Positions 10,659 to 22,000 of a stretch of 64,000 nucleotides of DNA are shown one piece after another (the first letter of the stretch is position 1; each line of letters starts with the position of its first letter). Both the position numbers and the translations under genes were made by a program. Source of the stretch: Myrica gale (Eukaryota > Streptophyta > Magnoliopsida > Fagales > Myricaceae). The notes under the pieces were generated by a model. That model did not search any database. It was not told the origin of the DNA and saw nothing but the letters and a program-made list of their open reading frames with translations. The stretch covers positions 24,143,271 through 24,207,270 of the forward strand of contig OZ005608.1 in NCBI GenBank assembly GCA_963930655.1. The letters are read 5' to 3'.

Positions 10659-12292
10659 ATGGCTACTCCACTGCTTCTCATGGCGTCACGCCAAACTAAC
10701 AACGAGGAAACCACCCAAAGGCTGTTCCGGTCTGAAGAAACAAAGCCGGAAGGAAAAACCCGAGGGAGAAAGTCCAGCAGAGGACCGAACCAGAAGAAAC
10801 AACCCCAGCGAGGACTCGGTGTGGCACAGCTTGAGCGCCTCAGGGCCGACCAAGAACGCTTGAAGAAAATTAAGGAAGTACCCAGTCAGGTCCAGCCATT
10901 CAACTACCTCGATCTTCAGCGTCAGTACTGCCAAACTTCAATGTTGCCCTTCGCTAACCAGGTTGGGTCTGTTCCAGTCCAGTACGGGGCACCACTATAC
11001 GGTGCACCTTCACCGGTTGGCACCGGCTGTGGGGGTCTCATGGTTCAGAAGGGTGGACACGAGGGGGGATTTGGTGGCTTGCGCTGCGGTGGGTGGTCTG
11101 GGATGGGACGGCTGTTGATGTTGGATCACCTTGGTGTGGATCCCTATGGTGGGGTCGGGAATCCGGATCCGAGAGCTTTGGCTGGGACTGCGTTTGAGAC
11201 CTCGAAAGAGCTCTCTTCAATACCAAAAATGCACTGTGGGCCTCAGAATTGTGATGTCTGCTTCAAGGTTTTGGGTTTAGTCTTTCCCAATAATTTTTAG
11301 TGTTTTGTTTGTTTCCCGAGAAAATATAGAAGGGGAAATTTTTTTGAGTCCTGCGTTTTCTGGACTTTTTTCATATCAGACAGTTACACAAGGCATATAG
11401 TAGCTGTCTTAGGGATGGTTAAGGCTTTTTTCAGTGTTATATATTCCCCTTTCCTTCGCTAATTTTCTCGTATATATTCTTTCTTACCGTAACGTTCTCT
11501 CCGCAACAGAACGGAACCTTACAGTTTTAAACTCATATATCTCATCCCTTATGATCCTCTTTATACTTTTAACATCCCGTTTTCCGTTTGTGGTTGCAGA
11601 AAACGCGGTTCATCAGGGGTCATATAGGTTTAAATGGAGAGAGAGACATTTATACTGAAATTTCTCCAGTCAATGGCTCTGATTTTCTTGGATCGAATCT
11701 GGAAAACACCCCAAACTTCACCGGAGAAGATAGCAAGTTTGGTGTCAAAGCGCCAAGCCGAACTGCCGGTCGCATTCTTGATGAGGTTGTTTTAACCGCC
11801 AAAACTTATATACGACAGAAACGAGAGTCTGCCTGAAGAATCCATTAGTATTATAGACATTGATTAGAAATTTTTCATAATTTTCTCCATGTTGGTTTTT
11901 TCCCTCAATCTTGGTTGGGTGTGTTAAAATACTATGGTGGGCATATACGTTGGTTGAAGCATTATTCTTAACTTAATTATGTTGCGGAACTTAGGTTATT
12001 TTCCTACATGATATTTATCGCTCTCTGAGGTTTGTCTGGTTAATTGTTTTGATGTGGTATGTAGGGTGCAGAGGTTATGGCAATCCACTGGCAGGGAAAT
12101 GAAAAGGGTGGAAGCGTTTTGATGGAATATGAGTTTTTCCCAGGGAAAACTGGCAGAGGCACTTTTTCCAAGGGGGTTGAATTGCCTACAAAAGCTTCAA
12201 TTGCTGTGGGTGGTGAAGCTTCTTTTCTTACATCTGCTGCTTATAGTTCCACTTCTAATTCTGTTGATTTGTCACTCAAGCTTTCGTATTAG
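10659..12292 (+). CDS. SPL: SPOROCYTELESS/NOZZLE-type EAR transcriptional repressor
   Basis: Exons are 10659-11267, 11600-11785 and 12065-12292, all phase 0 with GT-AG introns, giving 340 residues. Residues 34-71 are a basic stretch followed by RGLGVAQLERLRADQERLKK, the N-terminal helix signature of the SPL/NZZ and SPEAR/TIE family. The exon 1/2 junction encodes CDVCFK|KTRFIRG. The C-terminus ends VDLSLKLSY, an LxLxL EAR motif that recruits TOPLESS-type co-repressors. Family members are nuclear adaptor repressors that bind TCP factors; SPL/NZZ itself is needed for sporocyte formation in anthers and ovules. The start chosen is the ATG in context CTCAATGGC; a second in-frame ATG lies 7 codons later. 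A hydrophobic LPFANQ... and Gly-rich middle is unremarkable. Its position between TRM5-like and PHOS34-like genes supports SPL/NZZ over a SPEAR paralogue. The reading frame is intact. Confidence 0.85.
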
Positions 12293-12660
12293 AACCCAAA
12301 GGAGGGTTTATTTTTGTCTTTGGTTGTTTGCATATATCAGTGTTTTGACGCGTGTGAAAAAGAGCAGAAACTCAGCCTTTTGGTTTCCCCTCTGTTTTTA
12401 AACCGATGCAGTTCTGATTCTTGGAAACACTCTCTCCAGGCCTCTCTCTGATTTGTCAGTTACTGTCGATTTGTCCGTTTTTACCATTATTTCTAATTTT
12501 CTGAGATTGAAATTTGCTGCCCCTTTTTGGGTGGTTATGAGATCTTGTTCAAGTCAGTTCTGTAAGGGGCGTGGACTAATTAAGGGAGGAAAAGCTTAAT
12601 TGGGTCATTAGGCCTGTTACAGCGTTGATGTTGCAGACTTCCTGTTGAGACCTAACCTAG
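12293..12660 (+). other. 3' flank / 3' UTR of SPL-like gene
   Basis: Noncoding T-rich sequence follows the stop codon at 12290-12292. It presumably contains the 3' UTR; no single polyadenylation signal stands out. Confidence 0.4.
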
Positions 12661-12858
12661 GTTGTGTTTGCGTTGTAAAATTTTAGTGTTGTTAAAATTT
12701 TAGGTATTGGGTTTAGTGAAAAAGTGAAGAGAGAGATAATTTTTTATATTTTTTGTAGTAAATAGTAATGATTTGATGGGGAGAGAGAGATTATATTGTA
12801 ATATTTAATTGTGTTAAAATTTTAGAGGGGGTAAAATTTTGGTACACAAACGCAGCCC
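12661..12858. mobile_element. AT-rich MITE, TIR GTGTTTGCGT
   Basis: The ends are imperfect inverted repeats: GTTGTGTTTGCGTTGTAAAA at the left and the complement of GGGCTGCGTTTGTGTACCAAAA at the right, both running into AAAATTTT. TAG flanks both sides (12658-12660 and 12859-12861), consistent with a 3-bp target duplication of the PIF/Harbinger type, although TAG is not the usual TTA/TAA. It is 198 bp with no coding capacity. Confidence 0.6.
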
Positions 12859-13374
12859 TAGTATCTTGTACTGCGAAATATCTCTCAAAACAAAGATGTG
12901 AAAGAAGAGTTAATGGCTACCTGTTCTTTCTCTTCTCTTTCTGAATGAATGCATAGTTCTACCAATATAAAGGACCCAAAGTAGAAAAACATTCACATTC
13001 AGCAATATTGCTGCAAAACAGAAGCGGGTTTTACTGGAAAAGATAAGGATTGTTGATGGATAAATGAATCATTCACCCAGCGGCAGCTAGCTATATGAGA
13101 ATTGCATGAAGCATCAAATGGTTCTCAAATACCGAAAAAAACTCTTGAGCTTGCACTTGTCCGTCACATGTATATATCAAGCGTCGACAATCAATCTGCG
13201 TACAAATGGCTGCCCAAAAGACGGATGATCAAAAGCATTAATACCGGCCGGCTTTTACTGTCTTCCTCCTTGATTTCTTTGCCGGGGTTGGTAGTTGGTA
13301 CCGTTTAGGGTTTGGCAGCTACAAAGAAAGAGCTTCATTAGCTTCTTTTCTGATACAGATACATAGAGTATCAT
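12859..13374. other. Intergenic DNA
   Basis: No gene is supported. The short open frame at 13102-13308 shows no domain. Confidence 0.4.
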
Positions 13375-13600
13375 AGTGTTTGTCTAAACTCAAAATTTTA
13401 CCAAAATTTTAACATCCTTATTTTTTCATTCTCTCTCCTTACTTTTTCTCTAACTTTTTTTTTACTTTTTTACTTTTTTACTTACTTTTTCATTCTCTCT
13501 CTTACTTTTTCTCTAACTTTTTCACTTTTTTCATTCTCTCTTCCACCTTTTTTACCAACTACTAAAATTTTACTAAAATTTTAACATTACAAACACCATC
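13375..13600. mobile_element. Probable MITE with TTTTTAC-rich interior
   Basis: The left end AGTGTTTGTCTAAACTCAAA and the right end TTTTAACATTACAAACACC form an imperfect inverted repeat around GTGTTTG and AAAATTTT, resembling the 12661-12858 element in reverse. The inside contains repeated CATTCTCTCT and ACTTTTT words. Borders and target duplication are not resolved. Confidence 0.5.
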
Positions 13601-15176
13601 TATATAGGTCTAGCTCAAGCCAAAAGCATAGCAATATGCATGGCCGAAGTGAAAGTAGTTGATTAGTTCAAACTTGAAAAGAGTGGGGAAAGATCAACGG
13701 AAAGAAAAATTCATGAATCACTTAAAGAAATTTTTATACATTGCTGAGTTTAAGTGGCCTTTACATCGAACTCAAAAGCTGAGAACCCTAGCTAGCAACT
13801 AGTATGGAGCAAGTCTTCCTCAATCGTAATTGCCTTTTCTCTCACTAAAGCTAGCTCCTATACGGCTGTTTTTTTCTGTTCTAGAGCTTAGTTTACATCT
13901 TTTATGTGCTGAAACACAAGGTAGGCATCTCTGGCTTTCCGTTTATGGGAGTCAGGAGACCACTTTGGGCAGTGCTTTGGAAAACGTGGGAAAGTTAGAT
14001 GAAAAGGAGGCAATAGCGAAAGCAATTAGTAGCATATAACCTTCTTTTTTGTAACGACGCTAGCTGGAGGTGCGTGGGGTGATGACTGGTATACATATCT
14101 GTGGGTGGCTGCTGAGCCAGCGAGTAGTACACCAGCAGGAGGCAGCAAGCAGCAGGGCAGAACACCACCACAGTTCAGTACAAATCTGTAATGAGTATAA
14201 ATATGCAGGCAGACAGGCAGGTGACTGTGTGTTTCAGTCGAAGTAAGGCTGTGGAAGCTTTTGCCCGGCTCCTTTTCTGATTGGTTGCTCATTGGATCAC
14301 CCCTGTCCCTACTTATACCCAGCTTTTCCTTTTCTCTTCCCCTTTCTAGCTAATATTTGTTTCTGGTAACCCCCTCTCTCTCTCTTCTTGAGATCTTTTT
14401 TTTTTTTTTGTGATGTTTTGAAGCTTGAATATATATAGTTTCCATGTAGTCTACTTGTTTTTAGTTGTTTTAGAACGCCTTCAGTGCATGACCAGATCAG
14501 GAAATATGCATGAAAGAATTTGAAAATATTAAAAGAGGAGAAAACACTCGTATTCTCTTTCTTTTAAAAAAATAAATATATTTATAACTTTTATAACTTT
14601 TTACTATTCAATGGATAGAATTTTAATGAAAATTGTAGATTTTTGAAGATTTAAATTGAATTTTAAAATTTTTAGTCCTATTAAATGTGTTATTAAAATT
14701 GTCAAAACTAAAAATGACATGTTATTATTCAATATTCAAGGCCAAAATTTGTATTTCAATATTTGAACAATAATTTTTTATGTAATGATAATTTAGTCAA
14801 AAAATGTAAACTGAAGAACTAAAAGTTTAAAAAATTAAACCTAAGGACTAAAACATAAAACGACGTAAAACTTAAGGACTAAACTGTCAATTTTCATTGC
14901 CACATCAGCTGATGTGGCCTTCCGTTAGAGAAACTAACGGATCCCTGACGGAATGATCATTTTGTAAAACAACAAAAACCCAAGGACTAAAATTTTAAAA
15001 TCCAATAATCCATTTGCCAAAGTGATATAAACCCAGGGACTAAGTTGCCAAATTCCCTTAAAATAAATATAAAATCTTGAACAATATACAAAATATTGTA
15101 GAACTAGACTCCAAAAGATGGGTTTTAGCCTAGAGAGAGATGTCTTCATATTATGAAGGACTATCAGAGGATGTGA
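13601..15176. other. Intergenic DNA with dispersed-repeat hairpins
   Basis: No gene is supported. At about 14898-14942 there is an 18-bp perfect palindrome CCACATCAGCTGATGTGG followed by the hairpin CCGTTAGAGAAACTAACGG, inside a stretch with repeated AAGGACTAAA words (14820-15040). This resembles the body of a dispersed plant repeat, but I cannot name its class. A CT/T tract lies at 14370-14411. Confidence 0.45.
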
Positions 15177-15266
15177 GGCATAGAAAAGTAGAAGTGTATG
15201 CTAAGGAGAGAGCCGTATGCTGGGCATAGAAAAGTAGAAGTGTATGCTAAGGAGAGAGCCGTATGC
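15177..15266. repeat. 46-bp tandem duplication near tRNA gene
   Basis: A 46-base unit starting GGCATAGAAAAGTAGAAGTG occurs at 15177-15222 and again at 15223-15266, identical by eye. It lies about 135 bases past the 3' end of the tRNA gene. Confidence 0.9.
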
Positions 15267-15386
15267 TCTAAAATTTAAAGAGTGAGGGGGATAATATAAA
15301 GGATCGTATGCTACATCATACATGGACTTCCAAAAAGCCGTACCATCTATATGGCCTGGCCTTGGCAGTTGGTACGTGGAAAATAC

Positions 15387-15390
15387 AAAA
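15387..15390 (-). terminator. Pol III oligo-T terminator of tRNA-Ser
   Basis: TTTT on the minus strand, about 12 bases beyond the tRNA 3' end; the minimal Pol III stop signal. Confidence 0.6.
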
Positions 15391-15401
15391 GGATCTTCTA
15401 G

Positions 15402-15483
15402 CGTGGACGGCAGGATTCGAACCTGCGCGGGCAGAGCCCACATGATTTCTAGTCATGCCCGATAACCACTCCGGCACGTCCAC
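15402..15483 (-). tRNA. tRNA-Ser (anticodon AGA)
   Basis: The 82-base minus-strand sequence from 15483 to 15402 folds as a class II tRNA: acceptor GTGGACG pairing with CGTCCAC, D arm with GGTTATCGG, anticodon loop CTAGAAA (anticodon AGA), a long variable arm typical of tRNA-Ser, and T arm GGTTCGAATCC. Internal A and B boxes are intact and no intron is present. An oligo-T (bases 15387-15390 on the complement) about 12 bases downstream is the likely Pol III terminator. It decodes UCN serine codons (UCU/UCC via A-to-I34). Confidence 0.95.
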
Positions 15484-16170
15484 AACATATGGTTAATGCT
15501 GTCCTACTTTATGTATTAAACCTTGATAGGATAAATCGATACAAAGAGAAAAAAGTTTTTAATAAAGCTAAAATTGCTTGCCCGAGATGACGTAACATTT
15601 ATCATTACATGAGGCAGCGGCAACAATGACTAGAAACATATAAATTTACTGCCTGAACATATATTGGAATTGAAAACTAAAGTTATTTTTGATAATTATT
15701 GAAATTAAAAATTATCGACAGAATTTTTGCTTCTTTTTAAAAATAAAATAAAATAGAACTCAAAATAAATTATGATATATTAAATTTACTTGACTTTTTT
15801 ATTTTATAATCTAAATTTTAGATGAATATTTTATATTTATTGATAATTTAGGATGAATAATTAAAAATATTAAATTTTTTATTTTAATTTAATAATTAAA
15901 ATAATAGAAATCAAATAAAATTATTTGAAATTTATTTGAATGTTTATTTTAAAATATAGATTTTAGATGAATGTTTATATTTATTATTAATTTATAATAA
16001 ATAAGTGAAATGTTTTTTTAAAAAATAAGTTAAAAAAAATTACCGAATGGGAATTTCCATAGCCACCTCTGCTCGGCAAAAGCACCCCAGGGTGCCCCAA
16101 TCCAAGTTCTGAAACAGCGAAGAGACGGCCTTCAAAATATTTCTATATTCCGGGACACATAAAACATCAG
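15484..16170. other. AT-rich intergenic DNA
   Basis: No gene. Very AT-rich (15670-16040), with loosely repeated TTTAGATGAATGTTTATATTTATT-type segments at about 15820 and 15960 suggesting an old local duplication. Confidence 0.4.
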
Positions 16171-16445
16171 TATTATTATTATTATTATTATTTTTTTTTG
16201 TAAGAAAAGCAAAATGCATTAAGGAAAGAAAGAACTATGCTGCATATCACAAAGCTGTATATGCTCGGAAAGATCAACAGCCTAAAAGAAACCAACAGAA
16301 TTAGAAGAAGCTGCCCACTTAACAAGCTTGTGGGCAAGCTGATTACAATGTCGAGGAATCCAAGCGATCCTCCAATTAGAAAACTCCGCCAAACAAGTCT
16401 TCAAAAAATCCACAAGAGCCACGATGGCTCAGTTGGATTGAGTCG
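16171..16445 (-). mobile_element. 5'-truncated LINE tail with RNase H fragment
   Basis: On the minus strand a frame reads NWRIAWIPRHCNQLAHKL then VKWAASSNSVGFF, the C-terminal part of the RVT_3-type RNase H domain at the end of plant LINE polyproteins. On the plus strand the element begins with (ATT)n and a T-run (16171-16199), which is the A-tail in the element's own orientation. It is 5' truncated and inactive. Confidence 0.7.
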
Positions 16446-16457
16446 AAGAGATAATGA

Positions 16458-16640
16458 TGTTGTTTGAGTGTGAAAATTTTGGGTATGGAGGTTTGTGAAA
16501 TATTATTGTTTGTGAAAAAATAAAAATATTTTATGGGAGTTGATGAAAAAGCAAAAAGAAAAAAGATTCGTAATAAATATTATAATAATAAAAAAGTATT
16601 TGATGAATTTTTTAATATTAATCTCAAATAATTCGGACCA
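16458..16640. mobile_element. AT-rich MITE, inverted relative of 30487-30685
   Basis: The sequence from GTTGTTTGAGTGTGAAAATT onward aligns by eye with the reverse complement of 30487-30685 over its whole length (shared GAAAATTTTG, TTGATGAAAAAG-like and TATTATAATAATAAAAAA words). It is non-coding. Confidence 0.6.
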
Positions 16641-16654
16641 ATTATTACAATGAC

Positions 16655-17035
16655 TTAATATACACGCGTGCCCCTGTGGTATAAACTTTTTTTGAATATA
16701 CCCTTAGGGTAAATTTTGTTATCCCGCTGGCCCTGTGGTGATGTACATTTCCTAAAAATATCATTCCGTCCATAATCCGTCAGCAAACTAACGGAATTTG
16801 TTGCGCTGTTAAAAAATTACACGTAATGGCCAATAGAAAGAGGACACATGTTCAATTTGTTGACTGGGCATATATCCTTGTGGTTCAGTACACTCCACGT
16901 TGTCAACAAATTTTTCATGCCAAAATTGTCCTGCCACATCAGCATCATGAAATTGCTTTTCCCCCAAATTGATTTCGACCGAAACTCTCTTGTTGTTCAT
17001 GAAATTGCTTTTCCCCAAATCCAAAAAAAATCTTG
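16655..17035 (+). repeat. Left long inverted arm of Mutator-like element
   Basis: The segment GTGGTATAAACTTTTTTTG...AATTTTGTTAT (about 16675-16735) recurs inverted at about 23550-23605 with roughly 90% identity by eye. Further in, CCACATCAGCATCATG...CCCAAATTGATTTC (16936-16978) recurs inverted at about 23275-23330 as a weaker match with the same spacing. Long arms of about 350 bp fit a Mutator-like element. No target duplication could be fixed. Confidence 0.55.
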
Positions 17036-17480
17036 ACCATATAAGGAATCTCAATCTTCGTGACTCTTGTATCTTCTAGTTCTGTCAAAAAGAAAAAAGC
17101 TTACACTGCGTTTTACCTATTCACGTAGCTGGGTTTCATGAAAATGGCTTGTTTTTTTTACTTTTGATTGTGGACTGCAAGGGTTTTTCCTATGTGGAGT
17201 GAATTATTGGTACTGAATCTTTGATATTCCCTGATTTTGTGAAGTCGATTGTCTATGGTTTGTTTTGGGTTGGGTTTGAATCTTTTGGATTTGGTGCTTT
17301 CTCACAACATAGTGCTTACCAGGCAAAGTGCTGCTCTTTTTATCCTCCGATGGAATTGAAGACAACGTGGAATGAATAAGAGGTAGAGAGCGAGAGAGTT
17401 GGGATCTGAGAGTTGTACGGTACGCCGGAAAAAATTTGTTTGCCTTTTGTGAGTAGATCTGAGGTCCCCCCCTCTCTCTC

Positions 17481-17847
17481 TGTTAGAAAGTGAAGAAAAG
17501 AGAGAGTTGTGATTTGGGAAAGAATTGCATTACTTCCGTTGGAGCAAAACAAATGTACAGAAAGAGGAATATATACAAGAAGCAAGAAAGAAAAGAAAAG
17601 CAAAAGAAAAATCCCTATGTACATCTGCCATAACGTGATTGGCTCAAGTGTGCATTATCCATCTCCTGAGCAGCTGAGTTGTTGGTATTGATCGAATCAT
17701 TTTGGGACGTTGCTGTACGAGGACAGTGAGCTGTGTGCTCTGTTGCAGCTGTGTGCTCTGCTGTAGGAGGACAGGGAGTTGAGTGCTCTGCCGGAGAGTG
17801 TAAGCGTTGGACGTGTCCTGTGGTCCCAGATTCCTTTTTTTGAGACT
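17481..17847 (-). repeat. 3' LTR of copia element
   Basis: Plus-strand TGTTAGAAAG to TTGAGACT. Nearly identical to 22509-22875; visible differences are one C/T in the AAAAAYCCC stretch and one in the TTCCTTTTYTT stretch. The pol reading frame runs into this LTR and stops at 17615. Confidence 0.93.
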
Positions 17848-19072
17848 CCCCCTCAAGATGGGCATATATATTCAAGATGCCCATCTTGGATAATAAGAAC
17901 TGGAACATTGCAGTGGGCAAAGCTTTAGTAAAAACATCCGCCAACTGAAATTTTGTAGAAACGTGAATTGGCTTAATGATCCCAGCTGTGACCTTTTCTC
18001 GAACGAAATGACAGTCTAATTCCACATGTTTAGTTCTCTCATGGAAGATTGGATTTTTTGTGAGGTGAATCGCTGCTTGGTTGTCACAGTAAAGGATGGC
18101 TGGTTGGGTATGATGAACGTTGAAATCCTTTAGTAAGGCAATGAGCCAAATAATTTCACAGCTAGTGGATGCAAGGGCCCGATATTCTGCCTCTGCCGAA
18201 GATCTAGATACAGTAGCTTGTTTCTTGGACTTCCAACTTATCAATGAATCTCCAAGAAAAATACAATACCCTGTCACTGATTTTCTTGTTTCTGGACATG
18301 CTGCCCAATCGGAATCACTGTATGCCTTGAGCTGCATTGATGAGTATGCAGAGAAGAAAATTCCTTGTCCAATAGAACCCTTGAGATATTTGAGAACCCT
18401 AAATGCAGCATTTAAGTGACTTTGTGATGGCTTATCCATGAATTGGCTCAAGATATTGACAGCATAAGTTATATCCGGCCTTGTAATTGCTAGATATATC
18501 AATTTTCCAATGAGTTTTCTGTAGCTTGTGGCATCCTGGAGGAGATTGACTGCAGAATGCGATAGCTTGTGATTCAATTCCATAGGTGTAGGGGCTACTT
18601 TAGAGCCGAGCAGACCAGAAGATTCTAGAACTTCAAGTGCATATTTCCTTTGACAAAGTGTGATGCCCTTCACTGACCTCGCCACTTCCAGCCCCAAGAA
18701 GTATTTAGGTGAACCCAAGTCTTTGATTTTGAACTGTGTATGTAAATAGGACTTCAGCTCCTTGATTGCCTCCAATTTGTTGCTTCCTATCAAGATATCA
18801 TCAACGTATACAAGGAGAGCAACAAAACCACTGTTGGTATGCTTAGTGAAAAGAGAATAGTCAGATTTGGATTGCTGAAAACCAATGGCAGTAAGTGTCG
18901 AAGTGAACTTGAAATTCCACTGCCTTGAAGCTTGTTTAAGACCATAAAGAGATCTGTTTAACTTGCAGACCATGTTCTCCCCCTCAATCTGAAAACCGGG
19001 TGGTAAATGCATGTAAATCTCTTCCTCTAAGTCCCCATGGAGAAAAGCATTGTGAACATCAAGTTGAGACAA
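17615..19072 (-). CDS. Copia pol, 3' part: RT end and RNase H
   Basis: This 485-codon frame continues the polyprotein after a frame break. It begins SQLDVHNAFLHGDLEEEIYM (the reverse-transcriptase palm), then YGLKQASRQW, the catalytic YVDDIL, and the copia RNase H: SDSDWAACPETRKSVTGYC, SAEAEYRALA, DNQAAIHLTKNPIFHERTKH. The last roughly 75 codons (after HLEGES) lie inside the 3' LTR and have low-complexity, LTR-derived sequence, so the biological stop may effectively be read from the LTR. It overlaps the upstream frame by 14 bases; by comparison with other copia proteins a single base is missing just before SQLDVHN, so this frame is probably not translated as part of an intact product. Confidence 0.88.
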   Translation of the reverse strand: MSQLDVHNAFLHGDLEEEIYMHLPPGFQIEGENMVCKLNRSLYGLKQASRQWNFKFTSTLTAIGFQQSKSDYSLFTKHTNSGFVALLVYVDDILIGSNKLEAIKELKSYLHTQFKIKDLGSPKYFLGLEVARSVKGITLCQRKYALEVLESSGLLGSKVAPTPMELNHKLSHSAVNLLQDATSYRKLIGKLIYLAITRPDITYAVNILSQFMDKPSQSHLNAAFRVLKYLKGSIGQGIFFSAYSSMQLKAYSDSDWAACPETRKSVTGYCIFLGDSLISWKSKKQATVSRSSAEAEYRALASTSCEIIWLIALLKDFNVHHTQPAILYCDNQAAIHLTKNPIFHERTKHVELDCHFVREKVTAGIIKPIHVSTKFQLADVFTKALPTAMFQFLLSKMGILNIYAHLEGESQKKESGTTGHVQRLHSPAEHSTPCPPTAEHTAATEHTAHCPRTATSQNDSINTNNSAAQEMDNAHLSQSRYGRCT

Positions 19073-22000
19073 ACACCAATTGAGTTGCAGCCAAGGAGAA
19101 AAAGGTTTTCACAGTAGTAAGCTTAGCCACGGGACTGAACGTTTCTTGGTAATCAAAGCCTTCCTGCTGTGTGAAGCCTTTGGCCACAAGTCGGGCCTTG
19201 TACCGATCAATAGTCCCATCTGAATTCAGTTTCACCTTAAAGACATACCTGCACCCAATTGCTTTCTTACCGGGTGGAAGAGGAGTGATGGTCCAGGTGT
19301 TGTTTTTCTCGAGAGCATCAAGTTCGGCCATCATTGCGGCTCGCCAATGTGGAGAAGTGACAGCTTGAGAATATGTCTCAGGTTCTTTAATGGAGGAGAG
19401 GGAAATGGAAAAAGATTTATGAGATGGTGAAAGTCGAGCATAGGAAAGGTGCTTGGCTAAAGGATGATGTGTGGATGAGGAGGTTGAAGATTGAGTGTGC
19501 AAGTGGTTTACTAATTGACAGTGATATTGTGTGAGGTAGCCCGGGGGCTGTCTTGGACGAGTGGATCTCCTAAGGGCCATAGGAGAAGCTTCAGCTGAAG
19601 GGAAAGAAGATGAGGAGGGAGAAGATGGAAGTGAGTCGGGAGTGGAAGGGGTTGGGCTGGGAGTGGGAGCTGTGGCAGTGGGTTGAGGAGTGGAAAGAGA
19701 GGGGAAAGGGAGATGAAAAAAAAGATCGGGAAGGGCGGGAGGAAGGACAATGTCGGGTGTGTGTTGGAAAGAAGGATCGGATGCTAAGGCAGAATTTTTA
19801 AAGGGAAATATGGACTCATGAAAGGTTACATCACGGGAAAGGAAGGTAGAGTGAGTCTTGAGATCATACATTTTGTAGCCTTTAACACCAAAGGGATAAC
19901 CAACAAATATGCATTGTCTTGCCCGAGGATCAAACTTACCTCGATTATGTTGTAAGGTCGAAGCATAACAAAGACAACCAAACACACGAAGGTGGTGATA
20001 GGATGGAGGAGAGGAAAATAACATTTCATATGGAGATCGATTATCAAGAAGTGGTGTGAGTGTTCTGTTTATGAGATAGGCAGCTGTCAAGATTGCATCT
20101 CCCCAAAACTTTTGAGGTAAGGATGCTTGAAAAAGGAGTGCCTGAGCCACATTTAGGAGGTGCTGATGTTTTCTTTCAACCACCCCATTTTGTTGAGGGG
20201 TGGCAACACAAGATTTTTGGTGGAAGGTACCATTGGTTTTGTAAAAATCTGGCATGTCAAATTCCGCACCATTATCAGTTCGAATTGACTTGATTTTAGC
20301 ATGGAATTGGGTCTGCACAATGTGAAAAAAAGACTCTAAGAGGGATCGAGTTTCAGACTTGAATTTCATTAGATAGACCCATGTAATTCTGGTGTGGTCA
20401 TCAACAATAGTAAGAAAGTAATGAAACCCGTGAATTGAAGGTTGAGAATATGGTCCCCAAATATCACAGTGAATTAAATCAAATGAAGACGTTGTAGAAG
20501 GAACATGTAGGGGAAAAAGAATTCTTTTTTGCTTAGCCAAAGGGCAGACAGTACAATGAGAATGATTGTCAGCTTGTACAGATGGATCATGTAAATGAAT
20601 TTGCTGCAATCTTGGAAATGACAGATGACCTAATCTATAGTGCCAAAGATCAAATTTTCCTTCTACATCAGTTTGGTTGGCTTGATTGCAACGGAATGGA
20701 GGAGATAAAATAGAGGTCTTGGAGCTGGTGGAGGTAGGCAACAGGAAATACAGACCACCATGAGCTTTAGCATGCCCAATCGTCGTCCATGTAGAGAGGA
20801 CCTGGATGAAACAAGAATTGGCCAAGAAAATAAGACAAGTGTTGAGCTTATGGGTGAGTTTGCTAACAGATATGAGATTGAAAGTGAAGTTAGGGACACA
20901 AAGAACATCAGTTAGGATTAAATGCGGTGAAATTTGAACCGTTCCAATATGAGTTACTCTCACACGTGTTCCATTTGGAAGCTGAACATATGCTTGTGTT
21001 TTGCAGGTGACAGTGGTCAAAAAAGAGGTAGAACACACCATGTGATCGGTGGCTCCAGTGTCAAGAATCCAAGGGGCAGAGTGAGAATGATTTGATGCAG
21101 TGTGGTGAGAAAAAGGGAAATGTTGCTGGTGTACAGCAGAGAAGATAGAGGCATCAATAGGTGCAGTAATGCTAGAAAAACATAGTCCTGTACCTGCCAT
21201 ATTGGAGACTGAGGACGTGGGATTTGTGGAATTCGGAGCATTGCTCTGAAATGAACCAGATGATTGAGTAGTGGGCTGACTTGGAATATTTCCAAGCTGT
21301 AAATTCTGAACATTGGTTAGCGCAAGGAGCTTCTGAATCTGTGCTTGAGAAAGTGGTAAATGAACTGTCTCATCCTTTCCCTTTTGTTCTTCTTGAGAAC
21401 CAATCTGATGTGAAACAACTTGATGTGCCGAGTGGTTGCTACCAAATTTGGACTTAGTGAACTTAAAGTTGGGTGGAAAACCAATGAGCCTATAACACTT
21501 TTCTTTACTATGTCCTGTTTTCCCACAATGTCCACAGGTGATGTCTGACCTCTCTTTTTTCTTGGGATTACTTTGGTAGGCAGCTAAGACATTGCTCTGA
21601 TAGGTAGCAAGGGCAGAGGATTCTGATATGGGCATAACCAAGTTTCGAGCCTCTCTTTGCCTCTCTTCTTGCAATATCAAAGAGAAAGCTTTGTCCAAAG
21701 AAGGTAAGGGGCTCATAAGAATAATCTGTCCTCTAACCCCAGCAAAGGACTCATTTAAACCCATCAAGAACTTGAAAACATAATCTTGTTGCTGAACATC
21801 ACCAACCAATTTTAAAGCAGCACATGTACAATTTCCACAAGAACAGCATGGTAGAGGTCTATAAATGCGTAGTTCTTCCCAGATAGCATTAAGTTGAGTG
21901 AAGTATTCACTTACAGATTGGCTGCCTTGAATGATAGAGCCAAGTTGATGTTGCAGATGGTAAATGCGGGCATCATCTGGTTGAGAAAATCTGGTCTTGA

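Noticed and set aside
17340..17480. Extension of the copia LTR to the left
   Set aside because: The two LTR copies stop matching at TGTTAG (17481/22509), and CTCTC flanks both outer ends.
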